DNA from: CAZVJA01 sp964626885
Lineage (GTDB): Bacteria; Planctomycetota; Planctomycetia; Planctomycetales; Planctomycetaceae
Direction of reading: 5' to 3'
Length of the DNA: 10,817 nt
Assembly: GCA_964626885.1 (NCBI GenBank)
Contig: CAZVJA010000184.1
Span: forward strand, 1 to 10,817
The position numbers were made by a program, and so were the translations under genes. Positions 1 to 8,217 of this stretch are shown in pieces (position 1 is the first letter of the stretch; each line of letters begins with the position of its first letter). The notes under the pieces were generated by a model. It did not search any database. It was not told where the DNA came from and worked only from the letters and a program-made list of their open reading frames with translations.

Positions 1-1
1 C

Positions 2-1432
2 CGCCGGGACTTTCTCTCACGCGCCGGCGGTGGGTTCGGCATGCTCGCCCTGTTCGGCCTGCTGGCCGAACAGGGGCTCCTCAAGCCCTCACAAGCCTTC
101 GCCGCGGATTCGAAGAACCGTCAATCCACAAGCGCCGATCCGCTCCGCGCGCGGCCGGGGCATCAACCCGCCAGAGCCAAAAACGCCATTTTCCTCTTCA
201 TGGACGGGGGCCCGAGCCATCTCGATACCTTCGACCGCAAACCGCTCGTCAATGAGTTCGCCGATAAGCCGCTTCCGCCGTCGGTGCCGCGCGTCTTCAC
301 GCCGATGGCTGTCACCGACAACCCCCTGCTTGCCTGCCGGCGCCAATGGCGGAGGTTTGGCGAATGCGGTCATGAAGTCTCGAACTGGTACTGGCACGTC
401 GGCGAGCATGTCGATGACATCTGTTTCATCCAGTCCTGTTGGGCAGACGGCCTGAATCATGTCGGCAGTGTCTGCCAGATGAACACCGGCTCGATCCTCG
501 CCGGTCGCCCGAGTCTCGGCGCGTGGGTCAATTACGGACTCGGCACCGCAAATCGAAACCTTCCCGGCTTTGTGGTGTTGCTCGATAACGAAAAGGAACC
601 ACCCGGCGGCAGCCGAGTCTGGGGAACCGGATTCATGCCGGCCACTTATCAGGGAACTCGGTTCTTTCCCGGCAAAGAGCCAGTGCTGTATCTGCAGAAT
701 GCACCTTCCATCTCGAACGACCGACAGCGCGCAAAGATCGATTACATTCAGCAGCTCAATCGACGGCACGCCGCCGATCGCGTTGATGACTCCGAGCTCG
801 AAGCGAGGATTGCCTCGTACGAACTGGCTTACCGCATGCAGGCGCAGGCTCCCGAAGCGGTTGACCTCGCGCAGGAAACCGCAGCGACGCGGGAGATGTA
901 CGGGCTCGACGACAATATCACCGCATCCTTCGGCCGGAATTGTCTCATGGCTCGTCGGCTCATCGAGCGCGGCGTGCGGTTCGTCCAGTTGTATTCCGGC
1001 TCGGGAAGCAAGTGGGATGCCCATTCCAAGATTGAGGAAAATCACGGCCTCCATTGCCGTGAGACCGACAAACCGATCGCCGCGCTGCTGACTGATCTCA
1101 AACAACGAGGGCTGCTCGACGAAACGCTCGTCATCTGGGGTGGTGAATTCGGGCGCACGCCGATGTCCGAAAAAGGAGACGGCCGCGACCACAATCCGTA
1201 TGGCTTCACCATGTGGCTGGCCGGCGGCGGTGTCAAAGGAGGCCAATCGATTGGCAAGACCGACGACTTCGGCTTGCATGCGATCGAATCGCGAGTCCAT
1301 GTGCACGACCTGCACGCCACAATCCTCGCGCTGTTAGGCATCGACCATTACGAAATGGTCTACACCCATCAGGGACGCCCTGAACGCGCTACGCTCAACG
1401 AAGGTGCGGTCGTCGACGCCGTCTTCTCGTGA
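2..1432 (+). CDS. DUF1501 family protein, Tat-exported (5' partial)
   Basis: This is a DUF1501 protein, a family related to the sulfatase/alkaline phosphatase fold, abundant in planctomycetes and of unproven substrate. The reading frame is open from base 2. Its first visible residues are RRDFL, then a glycine-rich and hydrophobic stretch ending near AFAAD, which is a twin-arginine signal. The true start therefore lies just left of the window and the ATG at 41 is internal to the signal. About 476 residues are visible, close to a full family member. Family motifs appear in order: FMDGGPSHLDTFD near the N-terminus, NTGSILAGRPSLGAW, RGVRFVQLYSGSG, and WGGEFGRTP followed by GRDHNPYGF, whose acidic and His residues are the likely metal ligands. 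Planctomycete DUF1501 genes often follow a DUF1549/cytochrome gene, which could lie upstream but cannot be seen. The gene converges on the glycosyltransferase to its right with a 24-nt gap. Family call firm; activity unknown. Confidence 0.93.
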   Translation, partial: RRDFLSRAGGGFGMLALFGLLAEQGLLKPSQAFAADSKNRQSTSADPLRARPGHQPARAKNAIFLFMDGGPSHLDTFDRKPLVNEFADKPLPPSVPRVFTPMAVTDNPLLACRRQWRRFGECGHEVSNWYWHVGEHVDDICFIQSCWADGLNHVGSVCQMNTGSILAGRPSLGAWVNYGLGTANRNLPGFVVLLDNEKEPPGGSRVWGTGFMPATYQGTRFFPGKEPVLYLQNAPSISNDRQRAKIDYIQQLNRRHAADRVDDSELEARIASYELAYRMQAQAPEAVDLAQETAATREMYGLDDNITASFGRNCLMARRLIERGVRFVQLYSGSGSKWDAHSKIEENHGLHCRETDKPIAALLTDLKQRGLLDETLVIWGGEFGRTPMSEKGDGRDHNPYGFTMWLAGGGVKGGQSIGKTDDFGLHAIESRVHVHDLHATILALLGIDHYEMVYTHQGRPERATLNEGAVVDAVFS

Positions 1433-1462
1433 TACGCAAGTACGTGACAACCGACTTCACGA
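1427..1462. terminator. weak inverted repeat spanning two convergent stop codons
   Basis: TCGTGA at 1427-1432 is mirrored by TCACGA at 1457-1462. Each arm contains the stop codon of one of the two convergent genes. A shorter alternative pairs CGTGA at 1443-1447 with TCACG at 1457-1461 across a 9-nt loop. There is no T-tract on either side, so a role in stopping convergent transcription is only a possibility. Confidence 0.2.
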
Positions 1463-2482
1463 TTTGTGCTCGATGATCTTGGGTTGTTGTCTCAGCACAC
1501 GCCGACTGAAATAGCGCAGTTGCCCTAGTAGCATCGCCGGCTTTGCAATCACGCAGGCGGTACCGTAAAGCAGGCACCACCGCCACGGTTCGTCATGCGT
1601 CCTACGTCGGCTGAGTGCAATCTTCGTCAATAAAAGTGGATAGGCCAGTAGCAAAAGTAGCGAATAGCCGTGAGTCAGCCAGGCCAGGAGGATGACGAAG
1701 GCAGGGAGTAGAAATCCCCAGAACCAGATGCTTCGGGATTCACGCACGCAGTGCCGCTCGGGTGACCAACCATGCATGGCCATTCCCTGGGCATAGGCAT
1801 GTCCGGCGCGGACCGAGCGGCGCCACCATTGTGAGAATTTGGTCATCGCCGCGTCATGCCACGCCATATCGACGTCGAGTTTTTCAATCGTCCAGCCGAC
1901 GCGGCGCAAGCGGACGGAGAGTTCCGGTTCCTCTCCCGCGATGATCGACGGGTCAAATCGACCGGCAGCATTGAAGGCCGTGCAGCGCATCACCGAGATT
2001 CCCCCGCAGGCCGAACACACGCCGGCAGGAACGTTCCATTCCATGTCGCATAGGCGATTGTAGAGGGATGCCTCGGGAAATCGTTCGCGAAGACGACCGA
2101 AGACAACCGCACGATCCGGATGAGCATCGAGCGTTGCCGACGCAGTCGCTAGCCACCCGTCTTGGACCTCGCAATCACCGTCAACGAACATCACGTACGG
2201 CAAATCCGCAGCTAGGGCGGAAAGTCGCTCAAATCCAGCATTGCGGGCGCGGGCAGCGGTGAACGGAGTCGTTGTATCGAGTTCGACGACCTCGACGCCG
2301 CGCGAACGGGCGAACTCCACGCTGCCGTCGGTTGACCCGGAATCGACATACACGACGCGCGCTGCTTCTGAGATGACGGACTCGAGACAGCGCTTGAGTC
2401 GCTCCCCTTCGTTCCGGCCAATGACGACCACCCCCACACGGCGTGCCGATTGGTTCCGGTCCTTTTCCGACGCTGCCAACAC
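1457..2482 (-). CDS. glycosyltransferase family 2 with C-terminal membrane anchor
   Basis: A 341-residue inverting GT2 (GT-A fold) enzyme, expected to move a sugar from a nucleotide donor to a lipid-linked or membrane-proximal acceptor on the cytoplasmic face. The donor-binding start is GVVVIGRNEGERL (residues 17-29), followed by VDSGSTDGS (46-54). The metal-binding acidic motif is DGDCE (101-105). GEEPELSVRLR (183-193) resembles the ED-type acceptor motif, where the general base usually lies. Residues about 252-290 form one or two hydrophobic segments, followed by a basic tail. Translation appears to start at a GTG directly after the TGA of the upstream WecG-type gene (TGA at 2485-2483, GTG at 2482-2480), with GGAG three bases before it, suggesting translational coupling. 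Both genes should be one operon. Donor and acceptor cannot be told from sequence. The Cys cluster around residues 145-167 is not something I recognise as a family motif. Confidence 0.92.
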   Translation of the reverse strand: MLAASEKDRNQSARRVGVVVIGRNEGERLKRCLESVISEAARVVYVDSGSTDGSVEFARSRGVEVVELDTTTPFTAARARNAGFERLSALAADLPYVMFVDGDCEVQDGWLATASATLDAHPDRAVVFGRLRERFPEASLYNRLCDMEWNVPAGVCSACGGISVMRCTAFNAAGRFDPSIIAGEEPELSVRLRRVGWTIEKLDVDMAWHDAAMTKFSQWWRRSVRAGHAYAQGMAMHGWSPERHCVRESRSIWFWGFLLPAFVILLAWLTHGYSLLLLLAYPLLLTKIALSRRRTHDEPWRWCLLYGTACVIAKPAMLLGQLRYFSRRVLRQQPKIIEHKS

Positions 2483-3271
2483 TCACTCCGCCCGAGAGGC
2501 TTTTTGCGCACGGGTTTTACGCCAGTCGTGCCACACAAGCCGCGGAAAGGCGAGCCCGTCGTGCAAGTAGCGGGCGAACAGCCGGCGCGGCTCGGTGATC
2601 AACCGGTGCAGCCACTCCAACCCGGTTTTGCGCATCCAGATTGGAGCTCGCGGCTTGTTTCCGGCGAGAAAATCAATCGTCGCGCCGACGCAAAGTGCCG
2701 CTTGCGCGTCGATCAGCCGGTGGTGTCGGTGCACCCAGATCTCCTGCTTCGGTGCACCAAGGCCGACTACTAGGACATCGGGATTGGTCTCCGAAATCCG
2801 CCGCAAAATCTCGGCATTCTCGGTCTCGTTTTCTTCAAAACCGAACGGAGGACTGTATGTGCCGACAACCTTCACACCGGGCCAGCGAGCCTCGGCATTC
2901 TTCGCAGCTTGATCGGGAACCCCCGGAGCGCCACCGAGCAGGAACACCCGCAGCGGATCGTCAGGCCGGGCCGCCTCGAATAATGCAGGGACGAAGTCAC
3001 TCCCGGCCACGCGCTCCGGCAACCGCTTACCAAGCAATCGGGAGGCTACGACGAGCGGCGCACCATCGGCTAATACCAAATCTGCGTCGTCATAAGCTTG
3101 GCAAAGGTCGTCCCGCCGCTGGTACATCACCGCATGATTGACGTTTGGGGTGACGACATAGCGGCACCGTTTTTCCGGCGAGTGGACCCACCCCAGAACT
3201 TCCGAGACGGCCTCGTCCATGCGGCAGGCGTCAAGTTCCATTCCGAAGAGTTCGACTTGCGGCGAAGCCAT
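2483..3271 (-). CDS. WecG/TagA/CpsF family glycosyltransferase
   Basis: A 262-residue GT26-family enzyme. Characterised members (WecG, TagA) transfer N-acetylmannosaminuronic acid or N-acetylmannosamine to an undecaprenyl-diphosphate-linked first sugar, the second committed step of several surface polysaccharides. The whole domain is present: VVTPNVNHA (39-47), the ADG motif (68-70) whose Asp matches the proposed catalytic Asp of TagA, VFLLGGAPGV (109-118), VVGLGAPKQEIW (168-179), GATIDFLAG (196-204), and the C-terminal segment RKTGLEWLHRLITEPRR (214-230) that in TagA is linked to membrane association. Length is normal. The ATG at 3271 has GAGGG about 12 bases upstream, so the ribosome site is only fair. 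It is the first gene of a two-gene minus-strand operon with the GT2 gene, divergent from the acetyltransferase/GT4 pair. The family is certain; the transferred sugar is not known. Confidence 0.96.
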   Translation of the reverse strand: MASPQVELFGMELDACRMDEAVSEVLGWVHSPEKRCRYVVTPNVNHAVMYQRRDDLCQAYDDADLVLADGAPLVVASRLLGKRLPERVAGSDFVPALFEAARPDDPLRVFLLGGAPGVPDQAAKNAEARWPGVKVVGTYSPPFGFEENETENAEILRRISETNPDVLVVGLGAPKQEIWVHRHHRLIDAQAALCVGATIDFLAGNKPRAPIWMRKTGLEWLHRLITEPRRLFARYLHDGLAFPRLVWHDWRKTRAQKASRAE

Positions 3272-3358
3272 ATTGCTTTCGTCCCTCTGTTGAAGCCAGG
3301 AATTCCATTTCCACGCTTGAGAGCAACACTAGAGCGCAGGGCCCGCCAGCTTATCCTT

Positions 3359-3392
3359 TGTGTGCGCCGTACAAATGTGTGCGCCGTACAAA
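3359..3392. repeat. two exact tandem copies of a 17-bp near-palindromic unit
   Basis: TGTGTGCGCCGTACAAA occurs at 3359-3375 and again, without a gap or mismatch, at 3376-3392. The core TGTGCGCCGTACA is close to its own reverse complement, fitting TGTnCGnCGnACA, and the first copy is extended to TTTGT...ACAAA. Two copies of a dyad site between divergent operons suggest a dimeric regulator binding twice. A chance tandem duplication remains possible. Confidence 0.55.
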
Positions 3393-3436
3393 TTGCGTCC
3401 GTCCCGCAGAACGCCCGCGACGCAAATTTCCTCATG

Positions 3437-3448
3437 AATTCGCGAATT
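3437..3448. promoter_or_regulatory. 12-bp perfect palindrome AATTCGCGAATT
   Basis: AATTCGCGAATT is identical to its reverse complement. Its right edge overlaps the possible -35 element TTGCCT at 3447-3452, where a repressor would be well placed. No regulator is encoded in the window to connect with it. Confidence 0.35.
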
Positions 3449-3476
3449 GCCTTTTCAGACCGGACGCTCCAATATA
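3447..3476 (+). promoter_or_regulatory. possible sigma-70-type promoter of the acetyltransferase/GT4 operon
   Basis: TTGCCT (3447-3452) is followed after 18 bases by AATATA (3471-3476). A start of transcription near 3484 would give an untranslated leader of about 90 bases. TATAGA at 3473-3478 is an alternative -10 box with worse spacing. The match is moderate and inferred only from consensus. Confidence 0.3.
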
Positions 3477-3563
3477 GACTCACAGAGCCTAAATCACCCA
3501 GGCCCGCAAATCAAGATATTCCAGTCCTTTTCGTCAAAGGGCGCGACCGGCAAGGGTTCTCGC

Positions 3564-3571
3564 GAGGGGAG
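3564..3571 (+). promoter_or_regulatory. ribosome binding site setting the acetyltransferase start
   Basis: GAGGGGAG lies immediately ahead of the ATG at 3573; its GAGG is five bases away. It favours this start over the TTG at 3447. Confidence 0.6.
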
Positions 3572-3572
3572 T

Positions 3573-4139
3573 ATGACGTCGGACCAGGTGTCCGCCACGG
3601 TTCCCGATTGGGAACGCGAAAACGTGCGGCGGTTTTACGATCCGTCGCGCCAGCTGCTCAAGCACCTTCGCGCTTATCAACGACGGAGATCGAGTTCTAT
3701 CCCTGTTCGTTGGTTGATGTTGCGGTGGCACGTCTTCTGGCACCGGTTCTGGAGCGTCGTCACCGGCGCCGATATCCCGCTCAACTCCCGAATTGATGGC
3801 GGCCTGCTGCTCCCGCACCCAAATGGCGTCGTGGTCCACCCCGAAGCCGAGATCGGCCCTAATTGCTTGCTCTTCCAACAGGTGACTATTGGAACCGGTG
3901 GACCGATTCCGGGCAGTCCCAAATTGAAGGGGCACGTTGATGTCGGCGCCGGCGCAAAAATCCTCGGGGGAGTGGTTGTGGGGGAGCATGCCCGGATCGG
4001 AGCGAATGCGGTCGTTCTGCAGAATGTTCCTCCCCGCGCCACTGCGGTCGGAATTCCGGCGAGAATCCTTGGTCGACCAGACGAAGCCGAACCGAGTGCC
4101 GAGCCCACTCGGTGTGATCATTTGCAGGACACAAGGTAA
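3573..4139 (+). CDS. serine O-acetyltransferase-like hexapeptide-repeat acyltransferase
   Basis: A 188-residue left-handed beta-helix acyltransferase of the CysE/serine acetyltransferase group. CysE acetylates serine with acetyl-CoA to feed cysteine synthesis, but in polysaccharide loci such proteins may acetylate sugars. ADIPLNSRIDGGLLLPHPNGVVV (residues 66-88) aligns with the CysE active site, keeping the equivalents of its catalytic Asp (D68) and His (H82). FQQVTIGTGG, VGAGAKILGGVVVG, IGANAVV and GIPARILG are the hexapeptide coils and the usual final loop. The protein lacks most of the helical N-terminal domain of E. coli CysE. I chose the ATG at 3573 because GAGGGGAG lies just before it and because the frame back to the TTG at 3447 runs through the likely promoter and has no family similarity. 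Six bases separate its stop from the next gene, so the two should be co-transcribed. The fold is sure; serine versus sugar as acceptor is open. Confidence 0.9.
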   Translation: MTSDQVSATVPDWERENVRRFYDPSRQLLKHLRAYQRRRSSSIPVRWLMLRWHVFWHRFWSVVTGADIPLNSRIDGGLLLPHPNGVVVHPEAEIGPNCLLFQQVTIGTGGPIPGSPKLKGHVDVGAGAKILGGVVVGEHARIGANAVVLQNVPPRATAVGIPARILGRPDEAEPSAEPTRCDHLQDTR

Positions 4140-4145
4140 GTCCGG

Positions 4146-5342
4146 ATGAAAATTGCGTATCTCACAAATCAATACCCCAAGGTCAGCCATACGTTCGTTC
4201 GACGCGAGATCCGCGCCTTGGAAAAGCTTGGCTTCGAGATTGTCCGATTCTCTGTCCGTGAGACCGAAGACAAGCTGGTCGACGAAGCGGATCTCGAGGA
4301 ACGCAACTGGACGCACGTCATTCTAAGAAATGGAATCGGCGCGCTATTGTCAGCGCTGCTGAGGACATGTGTAACCCGTTTGCCGAAGTTCGTGAGCGCA
4401 CTGCGTTTGACGGTTTCCGTCGGCTTTCGCTCCGACCGCGGCACCTTGCGGCACTTCGCGTATTTGGCGGAAGCGTGCATTCTCGCGCCTCAACTCCGTT
4501 CGCTTGGCGTGTCGCACCTGCATGCACACTTCGGTACGAATTCCACGACGGTCGCGATGTTGTCTCACGTTTTGGGAGGGCCGGCATACAGTTTTACCGT
4601 GCATGGGCCGGAAGAGTTCGACAAACCCGAAGCTTTGTCGCTGGGCGAGAAAATTCGCCGGGCGAGGTTCGTGGTTGCGATCAGTGAGTTCGGACGGAGT
4701 CAGTTGTATCGCTGGTGTTCCCACGATTGCTGGGACAGGATTCACGTTGTGCATTGCGGTGTCGATGCGCAGTTCCTCAGCCAAGAACCGACTCCGGTCC
4801 CCGACGTGCCGCGGCTTGTGTGCGTAGGGAGACTTTGCGAGCAGAAGGGACAGTTGCTCCTGGTGGAAGCAGCAGCCAAGCTCGCATCGGAGGGGGTACC
4901 ATTCGAGCTGGTCTTTGTCGGCGACGGCCCGTTCCGACAGCCGATGGAATCGCTGGCGGAGAAACTTGGAATCATCGACCGCATCCAGATCACTGGCTGG
5001 AAGAGCGGCCCGGAAGTGCGCGAAGCGATCATTACCTCGCGCGTCTTCGTGCTCCCGAGTTTCGCCGAAGGGTTACCGGTTGTCATCATGGAAGCACTCG
5101 CGCTCGGCCGTCCGGTGCTCAGCACGTACATCGCGGGGATCCCCGAACTGGTGACATCCGATTGCGGCTGGCTGGTGCCGGCGGGAGCCCTCGACCCGCT
5201 TGTCGCTGCAATGCGCGAAGCACTCCAGACTCCAGTCGATCATCTTTCGCAACTGGGCGCTGTCGGCGCGGCACGCGTGTCAGAACAGCACGACAATGCA
5301 ACCGAAGCGGCCAAGCTCGCGAAACTGTTTCGCAGCGAGTGA
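4146..5342 (+). CDS. glycosyltransferase family 4 (retaining, GT-B fold)
   Basis: A 398-residue GT4 enzyme of the type found in exopolysaccharide clusters; overall it resembles WcaL/AmsK-like colanic-acid and amylovoran transferases. It should move a sugar from a nucleotide donor to a lipid-linked oligosaccharide on the cytoplasmic side. The N-terminal acceptor domain opens with MKIAYLTNQYPKVSHTFVRREI, where this subfamily often has a similar pattern, and contains HLHAHFG (124-130) and FTVHGPEEFD (150-159). The C-terminal donor domain has VCVGRLCEQKG (225-235), FVGDGP (257-262) and the E-x7-E motif at E308 and E316 within FAEGLPVVIMEALALGRPV. Length is usual and nothing is missing. The ATG at 4146 has AAGG nine bases upstream. 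It is the second gene of the operon with the acetyltransferase and converges on the oligopeptidase gene across about 200 bp. The sugar specificity cannot be deduced. Confidence 0.95.
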   Translation: MKIAYLTNQYPKVSHTFVRREIRALEKLGFEIVRFSVRETEDKLVDEADLEERNWTHVILRNGIGALLSALLRTCVTRLPKFVSALRLTVSVGFRSDRGTLRHFAYLAEACILAPQLRSLGVSHLHAHFGTNSTTVAMLSHVLGGPAYSFTVHGPEEFDKPEALSLGEKIRRARFVVAISEFGRSQLYRWCSHDCWDRIHVVHCGVDAQFLSQEPTPVPDVPRLVCVGRLCEQKGQLLLVEAAAKLASEGVPFELVFVGDGPFRQPMESLAEKLGIIDRIQITGWKSGPEVREAIITSRVFVLPSFAEGLPVVIMEALALGRPVLSTYIAGIPELVTSDCGWLVPAGALDPLVAAMREALQTPVDHLSQLGAVGAARVSEQHDNATEAAKLAKLFRSE

Positions 5343-5548
5343 TGAGGTAGCAGGCAGTAGGTCGACGAAAACACTGCGGGGCCGGAGATGCGGACAGATC
5401 TGTCTCCCATGTCGGAGACCGCGAAGAGATCATTCGTCCCGGCAGGACGGCCATGCTCTCAAAGTCGATGCCACGATTTACGGATACCTCATCCCGTCCC
5501 GTGGCTTCCTGAACCCCCGAAGCCTGATGAACCGAAGTCGAAGTCCCA
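5343..5548. other. convergent intergenic region with small hairpins
   Basis: This gap of about 206 bp separates the convergent 3' ends of the GT4 and oligopeptidase genes. It contains the perfect palindrome GACAGATCTGTC (5393-5404), an overlapping stem GTCTCC/GGAGAC (5402-5407 with 5414-5419, six-base loop), and CGTCC/GGACG (5435-5439 with 5445-5449). None is followed by a T-tract in either direction. They may help end transcription from both sides, but this is weakly supported. I see no credible gene here. Confidence 0.35.
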
Positions 5549-7636
<2,088 letters not shown>

Positions 7637-7725
7637 GCTGTCTTTGACCTCTCGACACGGAATGACGATTCATAAGGTCGCGAACGTCGATTCTTTCGAC
7701 CTGCGGCCCTATCCAACGCGGCCAC

Positions 7726-7754
7726 AGTGTAGCCCGCTCGCTGCATCACGTCAT
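7726..7754 (-). promoter_or_regulatory. possible promoter of the oligopeptidase gene
   Basis: On the minus strand ATGACG (7754-7749) is followed after 17 bases by TACACT (7731-7726). Each box matches four of six consensus bases. Transcription would start about 83 bases before the ATG at 7636. A small hairpin, GTCGA/TCGAC at 7686-7700, would lie in the leader. Confidence 0.25.
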
Positions 7755-7784
7755 CCGATTCACCACCGGAGGGCCGATTTCTTA

Positions 7785-7819
7785 TGAATATTTGAATATT
7801 ACGTGTCAAATCAATATTC
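7785..7819. repeat. AT-rich tandem and inverted repeats of an AATATT core
   Basis: TGAATATT is repeated directly in tandem at 7785-7792 and 7793-7800. The second copy also forms a perfect inverted repeat, GAATATT (7794-7800) with AATATTC (7813-7819), 12 bases apart. The stretch is markedly richer in A and T than its surroundings and lies between the divergent oligopeptidase and lipase genes. It could be a regulator site, an upstream promoter element or merely a flexible AT region. Confidence 0.4.
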
Positions 7820-7835
7820 GCCCGAATTTCCGGGT

Positions 7836-7865
7836 TTCAACTTTTTTGCGAAAGCGGTGTTATAT
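7836..7865 (+). promoter_or_regulatory. possible promoter of the lipase-like gene
   Basis: TTCAAC (7836-7841) and TTATAT (7860-7865) are 18 bases apart. Transcription from near 7872 would place the palindrome and both hairpins that follow in the leader RNA. The -35 box is a poor match, so this is tentative. Confidence 0.25.
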
Positions 7866-7882
7866 CCGTTCGAGAACGTCGG

Positions 7883-7960
7883 CCAATGAATCATTGGGAG
7901 GGGGGAAACCCCCTCTCGAAACCGCCGTCTGACTCAAATGTCGACCTTTTTCGCGGTCGA
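7883..7960 (+). promoter_or_regulatory. candidate structured 5' leader: three consecutive inverted repeats
   Basis: Three strong dyads follow one another. CCAATGA-A-TCATTGG (7883-7897) is a perfect 15-bp palindrome. GGGAGGGGG (7896-7904) pairs with CCCCCTCTC (7909-7917) in nine base pairs (one G-U) closed by a GAAA tetraloop. TCGACC (7941-7946) pairs perfectly with GGTCGA (7955-7960) across an eight-base loop. The palindrome and the second stem share two G residues (7896-7897), so as RNA they partly compete. The region ends about 130 bases before the lipase ATG. I do not recognise a known riboswitch. It could be an operator plus RNA hairpins, or an attenuator. Confidence 0.45.
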
Positions 7961-7983
7961 GGATAAAATTCAGAGAGGCGAAC

Positions 7984-8217
7984 ATGCAAACCGGAGGCAC
8001 GCAGCAATCGTGGGAGCTGAATTCCAACCAGTGCGAGTCAGAATGGACTGAACCGCACCGTAAACTGAAGTCGATGACGGAGCGATGGAAGGATGCAGGT
8101 CGCATCGGAAAACAGGTTACCCCGACGACACCGACGAACGGTGCGAACGTTGACGGCAACGATGCTTCTGACTGCCTTGATGTGTCAATCTCTAAATGCG
8201 GCAGAGAAGCCGATTGA
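7984..8217 (+). CDS. doubtful 77-aa ORF upstream of and overlapping the lipase gene
   Basis: An ATG at 7984 has AGAGG five bases upstream, a better ribosome site than that of the lipase gene. It opens a 77-codon frame that runs 125 bases into the lipase gene out of frame. The product is hydrophilic, with no signal, membrane segment or recognised motif. The second half is probably a shadow of the lipase frame. If translated, it may be a leader peptide that modulates lipase translation rather than a functional protein. I consider a real gene unlikely. Confidence 0.15.
   Translation: MQTGGTQQSWELNSNQCESEWTEPHRKLKSMTERWKDAGRIGKQVTPTTPTNGANVDGNDASDCLDVSISKCGREAD

Larger units (their letters stand above)
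3272..3572. promoter_or_regulatory. shared intergenic region between two divergent polysaccharide operons
   Basis: About 300 bp without a convincing gene separate the divergent start codons of the WecG-type gene and the acetyltransferase. It must hold promoters in both directions. It contains a 17-bp tandem repeat (3359-3392), a 12-bp palindrome (3437-3448) and a possible plus-strand promoter (3447-3476). Frames that cross it are extensions or shadows of the flanking genes. I found no clear minus-strand promoter, although TTGTAC occurs twice within the repeats on that strand. Confidence 0.7.

Noticed and set aside
89..1315. 408-codon open frame on the minus strand opposite the DUF1501 gene
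   Set aside because: It lies wholly opposite a well-supported gene and its product shows no recognisable domain; GC-rich codon use commonly leaves such long antisense frames open.
3359..3392. 17-bp tandem pair considered as a CRISPR remnant
   Set aside because: The copies are directly adjacent with no spacer, are too short, and no cas gene is near.
3127..3483. 118-codon minus-strand frame overlapping the WecG-type N-terminus
   Set aside because: Much of it is the WecG-type sequence read in another frame; the rest is the divergent promoter region.
3447..3572. Acetyltransferase extended 42 codons upstream to a TTG
   Set aside because: The extension covers a possible promoter and has no acyltransferase similarity; the ATG at 3573 has a strong ribosome site.
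3098..3796. 232-codon plus-strand frame across the WecG-type start, the divergent spacer and the acetyltransferase start
   Set aside because: It overlaps two firm genes and covers the promoter region; the product has no family features.
3534..4316. 260-codon minus-strand frame opposite the acetyltransferase and the GT4 start
   Set aside because: It is antisense to two genes with clear motifs and looks like a codon-bias shadow.
5393..5449. Hairpins after the GT4 gene considered as classical intrinsic terminators
   Set aside because: No run of T follows any of them on either strand, so they are kept only as weak structures.
8118..8209. Lipobox considered at LTALMC in the hydrolase signal peptide
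   Set aside because: The residue before Cys is Met rather than a small residue, so a lipoprotein is unlikely and signal peptidase I cleavage after SLNA fits better.
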